A stretch of DNA of 64,000 bases from Kitagawia praeruptora (Eukaryota; Streptophyta; Magnoliopsida; Apiales; Apiaceae). The DNA lies in assembly GCA_037693485.1 (NCBI GenBank), contig CM075346.1:131347001-131411000 (forward strand). Direction: 5' to 3'. The notes beneath the pieces were generated by a model. That model worked only from the letters and a program-made list of their open reading frames with translations, did not search any database and was not told the origin of the DNA. Positions 52,301 to 60,410 of this stretch are shown one piece after another. Every line of letters starts with the position of its first letter. Within the stretch, counting starts at the first letter, position 1. The position numbers and the translations under genes are program-made.

Positions 52301-54161
52301 TTCGTCTTTTCTGCTTCACTTCTTGAACTCCTGGTTTTATATTAAGGTGATGAAGAGCTAATTCAGCTGGAATCCCTGGCATGTCTTTGGGAGTCCAAGC
52401 AAAAATGTCCGCGAACTCTCTTAATGTCTGTATAAGAGCTTCACGAAGTTCAACAGGCAACTTTGTTCCAATCTTCACAACTTTCTCAGGATCGTTGGGA
52501 TACAAAAGGATCTCCTCCATTGGTTCAACTGGCTCGTGACTAGGTGGTTTGGGTATTTCAATTATGTCCCTTGGATCCATCTCGACCACATGGTTCACCG
52601 AGGATGACGGTTTAACCGATTTCTTTGGAATTGCCGAATTTATATAACACTGTCGAGCTATCCTTTGGTCTCCACATACCTCGCCGACACCAAAATCAGT
52701 AGGAAATTTCATTTTGAGATGTGTTATAGACACTATGCCTCTTAAAGCCGCAATAGTTGATCTTCCCAAAATCGCATTGTAACCGGAAATGGCATTAACA
52801 ATGTGGAACTTGACAACAAGCCATTTTTGGCAAGGTGGAGACCCGAATAATACAGGCATGTCTATGATTCCCACAGTCTTGACCTCATTCCCGGTGAAGC
52901 CATACAAAGGTGCATCTTTTGCGCTATTGACTTTCCTATCACCCAACTCCATTCTAGAAAAAGCACTTTGATATAGAATGTCGACCGAGCTGCCATCATC
53001 GATCATTATCTTTTTAACTGTGTTTGTTCCGATTTTTGTAGTAATTACCAATGCATCTTGATGATCTTGGATAATTCTATCTCCATAATCTTCATCTGAA
53101 AATGATATTACCAAAGAGGGATTTTTCCTTGGTCTCTTGTTTTCCACCCGGAACACTTCTCTTGCATAAGCTTTCTTTGCTCTATTTGATGATCCTCCCG
53201 CTGTGGTTCCTCCAAATATAGTATCGATGATTCTATCTGACTCAGTCCTCTGCTGTTGTGTCACATCCCCTCTGTCAATGAAGTGAGAAAGCTCTCCCCT
53301 CTGGATTTTATCCTCAATTAAGTTTTTCAGCTGATAACATCTCTCAGTATCATGGCCTGTATCTTCATGATAGTGGCAGAACTTGTTACTCGGGGGTCTA
53401 TTTGGATTCATTGGTCTCGGTGGTATGTATGTAGGCTCAGATTTAATAACTCCTAGGATCGCGAGTCTGTCCATATTAAGCTTTGTGAATTCTCGTTCAC
53501 CTCGAGGTCGTTGAGTCCAAGGTCGTTGCTTAGCTGGAGATGTCTGAGATGTTGGAGTCCCTCTTGAAGTATGCAGAGGTACATCTTCCTTTTTTAATTG
53601 AGTTGGTGATCTTGCTCGTGTTCCTCGGACTCCTCGTGTACTTCGATCAGTCCTGTCACCTCGGCGATACTCCCATTGGGAAGTCTGTTCCACCACTCTG
53701 CTTATTCTCGACCTCGGAGACCTGGAGGACTGTATGCTTCCTACAGCCTCTTGGAGAGTTATCCTTCGTTCAAATAGTTGTATGGCGGCTTGGAGTGATT
53801 GAGGTTCTTTTTCAAAATATTCTTCCAGAATTGCATTGTGCCTTGACCTATCAATTCCTGCCGCTAAATACGTCATTGCCAAGTTCTCTACCAAGTCTGG
53901 AATTTGTATCATTTCTGCCCTGAAACGATTTAAATATTCCCGCAATCCTTCATTTGACTTTTGGCGAACATTCACCAGAGAGGCTGTTAGTCTCTTTCCC
54001 TTTTTATTAGTGGAGAATCTTGACTTGAATTTTTCTTTTAAACTGGACCATGACTTGATTGACCTTGCTGGCAGGTTGTTGTACCACATGAGGGCCGTGC
54101 CCTTCAAACACGTCGGGAAGAACTGACACTTTGCCACCTCGCTATGCCCGAAAAAGGACAT
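49302..54161 (-). CDS. Tat-C gag (C-terminal part)-pro-pol polyprotein (1619 codons)
   Basis: The frame enters in Gag capsid (CLKGTALMWYNNLPARSI). Zinc motif C262/H265/H270/C275 is unusual in order (CHHC). Protease is DDGSS near 388. RT has YVDD at 767-770. The first RNase H keeps D922 and E958 but has Asn where the third Asp is expected (VMTNQPL). Second RNase H: D1057, E1095, D1119, D1169. Integrase: H1273, H1280, C1311, C1314 and D1343, D1403, E1439. The ORF start is not a true translation start; the Gag N-terminus is in another frame (54187-54927). Apart from that shift the enzymatic part is intact. Confidence 0.93.
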   Translation of the reverse strand: MSFFGHSEVAKCQFFPTCLKGTALMWYNNLPARSIKSWSSLKEKFKSRFSTNKKGKRLTASLVNVRQKSNEGLREYLNRFRAEMIQIPDLVENLAMTYLAAGIDRSRHNAILEEYFEKEPQSLQAAIQLFERRITLQEAVGSIQSSRSPRSRISRVVEQTSQWEYRRGDRTDRSTRGVRGTRARSPTQLKKEDVPLHTSRGTPTSQTSPAKQRPWTQRPRGEREFTKLNMDRLAILGVIKSEPTYIPPRPMNPNRPPSNKFCHYHEDTGHDTERCYQLKNLIEDKIQRGELSHFIDRGDVTQQQRTESDRIIDTIFGGTTAGGSSNRAKKAYAREVFRVENKRPRKNPSLVISFSDEDYGDRIIQDHQDALVITTKIGTNTVKKIMIDDGSSVDILYQSAFSRMELGDRKVNSAKDAPLYGFTGNEVKTVGIIDMPVLFGSPPCQKWLVVKFHIVNAISGYNAILGRSTIAALRGIVSITHLKMKFPTDFGVGEVCGDQRIARQCYINSAIPKKSVKPSSSVNHVVEMDPRDIIEIPKPPSHEPVEPMEEILLYPNDPEKVVKIGTKLPVELREALIQTLREFADIFAWTPKDMPGIPAELALHHLNIKPGVQEVKQKRRIFSKEKQEAIEKEIDRLLEADFIKPVQFPKWIANPVLVKKSNGKWRMCIDYSDLNKACPKDFYPLPNIDQLIDSTAGNELLSFMDAFSGYNQIRLAEQDQDDTAFITHKGVFGFKVTPFGLLNAGATFQYAMDKIFAPQIGRNVQVYVDDIIAMSPTASEHVKDLKETFGRIRASSMRLNPAKCSFGLSGGRFLGFLLTQRGIEADPNQIKAIQNMTAPKCLKELQVLTGSIAALRRFIPQSSKKCLPMYEAIKEASKCKTFTWTKDCEESLQGIKDFLVTPPVMAKPLQCEPLKLYLSASDSTLAAVLVKEVDAEQKPVYYTSYILKDAETRYSNIEKLAYALVMASRKLRQYFQGRTIIVMTNQPLRRILHKPDMTGRLASWTVELSQFHLEFQPRTATKSQALADFITECTFASSKIGEVIPDTKDKVWTLFTDGSSTSKAGGAGVILTSPEGFTIRQVIKFKFPTTNNEAEYEGLIAGLILAQHLEVPAIDIFCDSQLVVKQVLGEFKTLNERMAAYKKVTSELLQRFTTWTINNIDRSNNQWADALSKLATSDTPNTSEPVYFKELNEPSIIQKEVLCVSTQEDWRTPIIKFIQGVHPQMNKKEERKMTVKAKHYCLIDNKLFRRALVEPLLKCVNQDEAKIVMLEVHSGICGDHLAGKNMALKIMRHGIYWPTMRQDCDEFTRRCEPCQKYGSMNHRPSVPFNPTTTPCPFFMWGIDLVGPLPKSSKQCQYIIVAIDYFTKWIEAKPLARIREIEAVHFFMEHIVFRFGVPMMVITDNGTQFTGEKWVNTMTELEIQHLKASVAYPQANGQVEITNKAILQGLKKRLLEASRNWVDELPNVLWSLRTTPKASTGETPFRMAYGTEAVLPVEISSKSLRIEKFDPKASEEGLRLNVDLLEELRNSSQVKAAKYQDKVAELYNSKIKPRSFQVNDLVLREAAASMPSKQSKMSPPWEGPYRVTKVIASGSYRLEHLDGTPVLNAWNAIHLKKFYP

Positions 54162-54186
54162 TCGACCGTCGAATAAGTTGACAAAG

Positions 54187-54927
54187 TCATAGGGGTCTGT
54201 GGAGCCATCGAACTGACACCTTAAGATCCCTATTCACTCTGGCTCTTTCGATGCTTTTAGCTAATGGACTTTCCGAGGAGATTTCAATCTCTCCTGATTG
54301 AGTTCTAATGAACTCCTTGAACTTTAGAATATCCTTTGCTGATAATCCAGTTGTGCTTGACTCCTCTTTCTCATAATTCTCATCATCTTCTGAATAATCC
54401 CTTTCTTCAATTCTAGTTTTACGCTTCCTTGATGAAAGTGAATCATGGGACTTTTCTGACTTTGAATGTTTACTTCCCATAGATGTCCTCCAAGAGGATT
54501 CGTGATATTCAGTTTGGTATTCCAAGGACATAGGTCCTTCAGACACCTCTTGGAGCTCTTTTTGTAATCTCATTATTTCCTTTTTCCTCTTTACCTTTTC
54601 AGCTAAGATTTGTCGTTCTAAGTCTAATCGTCGAAGCTCATCGTCGATGGCGATAGCGTCTGGGGCTGCCTCTTGCTGCTCCCTCTGTCTTTTGAGCTTT
54701 ATCAGATGCAAGCGAGCATCACTTGTAAGGACATGTTTACCTTGAGGTGTGAGTACCAGCTGTCTATTGTCTCTTCTCGCCTTTCGAGATCCGTTAACTG
54801 GATCTGAAAAACTAGGTCCTGGCGGTGAAGAGAACAAAGCTTGGGGAGCCATTAAAATCTTAGACTTATCAGCTCGCTTAATACTTGCAACATCCTGAGT
54901 TTTCGGAGCTCTATCGGCCATCCTCAA
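54187..54927 (-). pseudogene. gag: Tat-C gag N-terminus, separated by a +1 frameshift
   Basis: This frame of 246 codons begins at ATG near 54921 (MADRAPKTQD). It encodes an acidic/basic helical region (LDLERQILAEKVKRKKEIM) and should lead into the capsid domain. Near 54210-54222 the reading frame is lost and the continuation (FDGSTDPYDF) is one base away in the frame of the long pol ORF. The break falls in the middle of Gag, not at a domain border, so it looks like a mutation or sequence error and not programmed frameshifting. Confidence 0.85.
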
Positions 54928-55025
54928 CGAAGGATTAAGGTCGATTTTTTCACTTTGAATCCCGATCCGGAAATGTTTGTGGTTGTCTTTGTTTTTTTGA
55001 AAGAGTTTGTTAGGAAGAGGTTAAA

Positions 55026-55041
55026 CCTCCTTCTAGCGCCA
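55026..55041 (-). other. Tat-C primer binding site (Asn tRNA)
   Basis: On the minus strand TGGCGCTAGAAGGAGG begins one base inside the 5' LTR. It is complementary to the 3' end of plant tRNA-Asn(GUU) as I know it, without mismatch over these 16 bases. Confidence 0.85.
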
Positions 55042-55042
55042 T

Positions 55043-55162
55043 TGTTGGAGTAAGTGTATTAAATTGCCAATCCCTTACAATGTTGGGGTTACAAGTATAT
55101 TTATAATGACCTAATTGGGCCTTTAATGGGCTTGACTATCTAAGTGGGCCTCTGGCCCAACA
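55043..55162 (-). repeat. Tat-C 5' LTR (120 bp)
   Basis: Minus-strand TATAAATA (plus 55098-55105) is a convincing TATA box about 57 bases from the LTR start. The region upstream of it holds four TGGGCC/GCCCA-type words. So the whole promoter, transcript start and repeat region fit in 120 bp. Confidence 0.95.
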
Positions 55163-55296
55163 ATTTAATAAAAAAGTGTAGAGATATTGGGTGTAATAGT
55201 GAAAAATAACGTTAAAAATAGTAAGTATATTATGTTTATTCTTTTTAGGAGGTCAAAAAAGGAAGGAGGTTCGAATAAAATGGGACAGAATGAGTA

Positions 55297-55900
55297 CATG
55301 ACATTGAAGTACAATGAACGAGCTGGAAATGGTTTGGATTATTATACAATCATTGTAAGCAACTGTATTGCAGCCAAATTATTTGATTTAGAATAGAAAA
55401 GCCAAAAATCCAGGAACAAAGATAAGAAGGATATCAATAACAAGTGCCTTGACCTGGGTCCGCAGGAGAGTAGACCCTATAGGCTATAGCCTTGTCAATG
55501 CCTTGTCAGCATTTGTACTGCCACCTAACAATTCTTTTACTAGTATTTTCATTCCATTGCAATTTGTAAATTACTGTATTAATTCGTACACACTAGCTAC
55601 ACCTTTTATATGAATTCGTCAACAGTTGTTTTGTCCTCTTCCACCCAAAATCTGCCATTAAATGTTTTAAACAATAAAAAAAATGAAATTGGTAGCTACT
55701 TATTTGTTTTACAGCTAATTAATTACTCCTATTTGAAAATTAATACTCCGTATTATGATAATTGCATACATATGATCTGACCCAAAAAAATTAATATTTA
55801 TTTTAATAATTTCTCTTCACGAAAACAATATATAAAGGGTCCAATTTCTTGACAACATTTTCGGGAATAAATATCAAATACATCATTTATCAAAAAAATT
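55297..55900. other. intergenic DNA, nothing recognised
   Basis: AT-rich sequence with no ORF of known family and no clear transposon ends. Confidence 0.6.
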
Positions 55901-56063
55901 ATTCATTTTAATCACTAATTTGAAAATTTATATTAACATAATCATTGAAAAGAATTTAGCAAAAAAAAAACATAATCATTGAAAAGTTGAAAATTTGTAT
56001 CAATTTAGTCATTACTAAATGAACTCTTTGATACAAATTTTCAAATTAATAACTAAAATAAAT
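55901..56063. mobile_element. MITE-like inverted repeat (163 bp)
   Basis: The first 33 bases (ATTCATTTTAATCACTAATT...) are matched in inverse by the last 33 (...AATTAATAACTAAAATAAAT) with a few mismatches. The interior is AT-rich and non-coding. No clear target duplication is seen. Confidence 0.6.
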
Positions 56064-56574
56064 GTTCATTTTAATATATTTGAATCATATTTATCCCAAT
56101 TTTTTTGTCACTAATTTCTAAACAACACTGAAATTGAAATAAAAATGTTTTATTTGTTATCCAGGTTCGGCTTCTGACCTCCATTTATCATTTTGGGCGA
56201 CTATTACTACTCGTTTGAATATTTGTACGTGTGGTCTGAATAATTTTTTAAAAATATATTGAGAAATTGTAACTTCATAAAAATTGCCAAATTGGAATTA
56301 ACTGTTTAATTAGGTGACACACCGCACACGTACATGAACACTAAAAGTTCCTCAGAATTTTCTTCAAAAAAAAAAGTTCCTCAGAATTCGTAATATCCAG
56401 AATATTTTAGAAATATTCAAATATTTACAAAATAGTATGTCCTTACCTAGTTTTTGATATTTTCTCTAAATATATAAAAATCTAATTATTTTTTTTCAAT
56501 CTCCTATCCACGGACTTGTAAGTTGAAAAATACACATTTCTAATTTATAAATTACTTACTATAAATAAAGCATA

Positions 56575-57585
56575 TAGGGCTGAGCAAAACCGATCCGAAT
56601 CCGAAAAATCGAATCGAAATTCGTTATTTCGATTCGGTTCTATTTTTTAAAAAAATTCGGGTATTCGGTTTATTCGGTCCAAACCGAAATATATTTCAGA
56701 TCGGTTCGATCTTTAAGGAAAAAATTCGGTTCTTGACCGAATTATCCGAATTATATATAACATGTATGTATATTATATATACAATATAATATATTTCATA
56801 TGTTTAATTTTATCTAGACTACTACTCCCTCCGTCTCTAAATAAGTTGTCTGTTTTGACTGGACACATTTGCCAACTTCACTGTATTAAAGTATTCATAA
56901 ATACGAATCCAACAAGATCACTCATGACTATATTTGGTCTTATAGATTAGACGTAAATTAATAATTTGTCTTATGTTATGAACAATCCCGACATTTCAAA
57001 CGAGCAACTTATTATGAGACGGAGGGAGTAGTATTCTAATATCTAGACTGGAGTAGTATTCTAATTAACTACCCAGACCAATACCCCACACATTACGCAT
57101 ACAAGAGACCTAATCGATTACCAAACAAATAGAAGTACTACACACAGTACACAGTTGGCAGAGTGGCTACGACGTCGCCGATTAGTACTAAATTGGTTAG
57201 TCGACACAGTTGAAAAAGCGAGCTGCTGGATTGATAGTGACTTGGTTCGAAATGATGCTGAAGCTTCATGTTGATGTAATTAGAGAAGAGGAAGATAGGG
57301 AGAGGAATAATTGATGAGTAGTATTTGATTGAGGTGAGATTTGAGCGAATTAAGATTGATATTAATTCAGATTTTTTCAATATTTTGGTTCTTCGAACCG
57401 AAGCGAACCGACCAAAATAATTCGGTTCGGTTCTTATTCGGTCCATATGATGACTTCGATCCGGATCGGTTCTTTTTTTTCGATCCATACGATGATTTCG
57501 ATCCGGATCGGTTCTAAAAAAAAGGAGTAATTCGGTTTTCGGTTATTTCGGTGGACCGAATCGATCGACCGAATGCTCAGCCCTA
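56575..57585. mobile_element. non-autonomous TIR transposon, CGGTTC-rich (hAT-like?)
   Basis: The ends are TAGGGCTGAGCA and the inverse TGCTCAGCCCTA. Both flanks carry dense GGTTCGGTT/AACCGAA words. TAGGG-type termini are seen in hAT-like non-autonomous elements, but I do not find a matching 8-bp target duplication. A Stowaway-like MITE (56825-57028) is inserted in it. A tandem pair with TTCGATCCGGATCGGTTCT lies near 57455-57513. A 116-codon minus ORF across the right half has no recognisable family. Confidence 0.6.
56825..57028. mobile_element. Stowaway-like MITE (204 bp)
   Basis: CTCCCTCCGTCTC at the left pairs with GAGACGGAGGGAG at the right, with TA on both sides (56823-56824 and 57029-57030). 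Its interior shares CATAAATACGAATCCAACAA with the broken copy at 60190 in the opposite orientation. Confidence 0.9.
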
Positions 57586-58013
57586 CACATCACCCTTTTT
57601 TTACTATCTCAATATACAGTTTCTGAAGCTGTAAAAAATTGCACAGTGCCACAGGTAAATTAAAATCCCATCTCTCTGCTTTTCAGTCTTATTTGGATTT
57701 ATCGACGATTTTTTTTCAATAACAGAACCCAAGTAATTCACATTAAGAGCAAAAGAATCAAGGCAAGCACGGAAACAAAAAACAAAAAATAAATAAAATA
57801 AAAACACAATCTTGAAAATATTCCGATATTTCTTTTCAAAAAAACTTTTCCCTTATTAATCTTGCTTATACTCCTAGTTACATTGATACCCAAAAAGATT
57901 GCAAGAAAGTCTATTAAACACCAAAACCAAAATTTTATAAATTTACATGATTTGCAGATCTTCCTGTTTTTCTCCAGCAATAGATACACCAATTACTTAC
58001 ATACATATTTTGA
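57586..58013. other. 3' flank of the RTFL gene
   Basis: AT-rich DNA that should contain the 3' UTR and poly(A) region of the minus-strand RTFL gene. Short minus-strand ORFs here have no recognisable family. Confidence 0.5.
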
Positions 58014-58268
58014 TCAAGAATCAGAGAAATTATCACGCCAACAAATAAGCATAGTAACACATCGCCTCATGATATAAAATCTAGCTCTCTGTTCTTTTAC
58101 AAGACTAGCACACTTTCTTGTGAACCCACATCTTCTATTCTCATGTTGTTTTGATTTTGATGAACAGTTGATTCTTCTTATTAGAGCTGATGATGATACA
58201 CTTCTTGATCCTTCTTTTCTTGATAACTTCCATTTCTCATCTAGAAATAACTCATTTGCTGTTGCCAT
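58014..58268 (-). CDS. DVL/ROTUNDIFOLIA-like small peptide (84 aa)
   Basis: The C-terminal region (residues about 48-79) carries the conserved RTF/DVL domain: KCASLVKEQRARFY, then IMRRCVTMLICWRD. The N-terminal half is Ser/Lys-rich and variable (ELFLDEKWKLS), as in other family members. RTFL/DVL peptides are plant-specific, plasma-membrane-associated regulators of polar cell proliferation and organ shape, known mostly from overexpression phenotypes. The start is ATG 58266-58268; the frame is open upstream but lacks another ATG. It has no intron, which is usual for the family, and the length is within the family range. It is the only host gene I can support here and is surrounded by transposon debris. 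Confidence 0.93.
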   Translation of the reverse strand: MATANELFLDEKWKLSRKEGSRSVSSSALIRRINCSSKSKQHENRRCGFTRKCASLVKEQRARFYIMRRCVTMLICWRDNFSDS

Positions 58269-58460
58269 TGGAGTTGTACTTGTAGTTTGTGTAAGAAAAA
58301 GTACACAAATCTTTGTTGTTTGGACTTTCTTTTTGTGACAACACAAATAGAAAGCAAGTGTTACACAACAAAAGAATTTATGAAGATTTGTAAATTTTGG
58401 TACTTTTTGTTTATGCTCAAGAAGTGAAGATGATGAATGATGATGATAGATGGGAGGTGA

Positions 58461-58470
58461 TATTTATATA
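58461..58470 (-). promoter_or_regulatory. TATA box of the RTFL gene
   Basis: On the minus strand TATATAAATA follows a TCTCTCTCTTTTT stretch (plus 58471-58484), about 195 bases before the ATG. Pyrimidine patch plus TATA is a common plant core-promoter layout. The 5' UTR would be about 160 bases. Confidence 0.7.
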
Positions 58471-58837
58471 AAAAGAGAGAGATAAGGGAAAGGAGATTGG
58501 CATGGCAGTGGGTATCACCTGGGCATCTTTCTTTAACTTACATGGTTTTGTCTATAGTTTCAATTTTTTCAATTATTATAATAAAAAATGGTTTTTTATT
58601 TAGTTAAAATAAGGGTATTGACGTAAGCATGGCATAGTCAAAGAGATTGGTGTGTAATAAAAAAAGATTAGTTAGGAGTACTTATTATAGAAGAGTAATG
58701 AGGTAGGTTTCCAAGACACTCAGTATAGGGAGTTACTTGAATTGGGAAAAGTTTAATAAATGCAAGTAATGCAAAGAAAGCAAAAAATCTCACTGATTTT
58801 GCTGCGGTGACTGAATAATTCAGACCGTAGGGAGCTA

Positions 58838-59088
58838 CTCCCTCTGTTTTTTTCAATTGTTTACATTTGCGGACCAATTTCCGGCACGGATTTTAAGGTG
58901 CATTTTAAGGATAGTTCCATAACTTTTTTTTGATATTTTCTTTTTTTGTATAAAAATAGGATTGTTCTATTTTTATACAAAAAAAGAAAATATCAAAAAT
59001 AAGTTATATAACTATCCTTAAAATGCACCTTAAAATGCGTGTTAGATACGCAGTTTTTTATGTAAAGAAATGGATTGGACGGAGGGAG
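58838..59088. mobile_element. Stowaway-like MITE (251 bp)
   Basis: CTCCCTCTG at the left pairs with GACGGAGGGAG at the right, flanked by TA (58836-58837 and 59089-59090). The centre is a long inverted repeat (TTAAGGATAGTTCCATAAC with its complement), giving a strong hairpin. It lies about 570 bp upstream of the RTFL start. Confidence 0.88.
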
Positions 59089-60189
59089 TACTAGATTCAA
59101 GTAAATTCAGATGACAGGGCTATGCATTGTCACATTGATATCATAACAACAGCCTAAAAGAGGATAGGATAGACCTTCAATTCTCTTCTTCATAGGGAAA
59201 GAGAATGAATCCATTATATCTACTAGCATTTATGCCCGCGATGCTGGGTTTTTAAAAATTAAAAACATTCTTAATTTTGTCAATATTATTAGCTTAATTT
59301 TGTATGAAAAATTTTAACTCAAATATTTACTGGATTCTTTGATTAAAGTTGATTTGTTCATCATGTTAATTTTAAAAATTACAATTCAGTTCGCTTTGAA
59401 AACACTCGCCTTAATTGTAAAGAAAAAAATAATTGCTCGCCATGTGGTGTTGATTGTTATATGCATAATACTATGAATATTTTGAGCATTAAATTAAATA
59501 ATTATTTAATTTCAAGTAATGAATACACAATTTTATGATTTGTTTTGAAAATTAATATTTAAAAATATACCTCCTCGGTCCCGTCTCCGGCGGCACCTCG
59601 AACCCTTCACAATTTAAAATAAATCTGTTTCCTCTAAACAAATTATTAGGATAATTGTACCTCTTAAAAATATATTCATATTTACGGATTTAAAAAAAAT
59701 GTATCGATAAAACTTCAAATTTACATACTCAAAAGTAGTAATATTCCTATTCCTCAATGTAGCTCTTTTAGGATTTACTTAAAAAAAAATTAAGCGACTT
59801 ACAAAACTATAAAAGAAAAAATTAAATTTAAAAATCGATAAGCTCGTCATTGTAAATAAATTCATATTATAAATAAAATTATGAAATAAAACGCCATATG
59901 GAGTCACATAATTTTATAGGTCCACTGTCAGAAAGGAGGCACAGGCACTCGATACTATTAAAGCATTGCTCGAACAGAACCTGCATCACCCCTCTAAAAG
60001 ATTATTAAGGATCGGATAAAGAAAAACTAAACAAAACGTGATAGGAAATATTCTAGACAACCCAAAAATACGGAAAGAGATCATGCTTTAAGCATTTTGT
60101 TGCAACTTTATGCTACCTGATCTAAGAGTACACTCTATGACCAAGTGTTATGACCAAGTGTAGAACTATAGTAATTAGTATAAACAATA
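59089..60189. other. intergenic DNA with a possible Helitron end
   Basis: Read on the minus strand, CCCAGCATCGCGGG followed by ATAAATGCTAG (plus about 59221-59250) resembles a Helitron 3' hairpin and CTAG end. The rest is AT-rich with no supported gene. Confidence 0.4.
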
Positions 60190-60403
60190 CTCCCTCCGTC
60201 CCATATTGTTTTTCTTGTTTCATATGTCGGGACTGTTCATGACATGAGATAAATTACTAATTTACGTCTAATCTATAAAATTAAATATAGTCATGAGTGA
60301 TCTTGTTGGATTCGTATTTATGAGTACTTTAATACAGTGAAGTTTTTATATTTAATACTAATACAAAATTCAAGATATTAACGATCAAAAGTGTGCATTG
60401 GCA
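60190..60403. mobile_element. Stowaway-like MITE, right end cut off by the LINE
   Basis: It starts CTCCCTCCGTCCCATATTG after TA (60188-60189). GATCTTGTTGGATTCGTATT matches the 56825 copy in inverse. The right terminus is absent, and similarity to that copy ends at about TTGGCA (60403), where the LINE sequence begins. Confidence 0.7.
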
Positions 60404-60410
60404 GGACACG

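Larger units (their letters stand above)
45482..55162 (-). mobile_element. Tat-lineage Ty3/gypsy retrotransposon with 120-bp LTRs (Tat-C), 9.7 kb
   Basis: The 120-bp LTRs (TGTTGGAG to GGCCCAACA) are identical, and ATTTA flanks both sides (45477-45481 and 55163-55167). The minus strand encodes gag (frameshifted) and pol with two RNase H domains. The plus strand encodes a three-exon gene between the 3' LTR and pol. Such short LTRs are unusual for a full-length coding gypsy element of this size. Identical LTRs suggest recent insertion, although 120 bp gives little resolution. Confidence 0.93.
45310..55294. mobile_element. Stowaway-like MITE interrupted by Tat-C
   Basis: The left part (45310-45481) starts TTCCCTCCGTTCTAAATTG. 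The right part resumes after the Tat-C target duplication and ends AAAATGGGACAGAATGAG at about 55294, followed by TA. The two parts together make about 300 bp of one MITE family, with the internal words GTGGGTAAAGTGGTGGGACC and GGGTGTAATAGTG. The Tat-C insertion lies inside it. Confidence 0.75.

Noticed and set aside
57138..57488. 116-codon minus ORF
   Set aside because: It lies in the CGGTTC-rich non-autonomous transposon; composition explains it.
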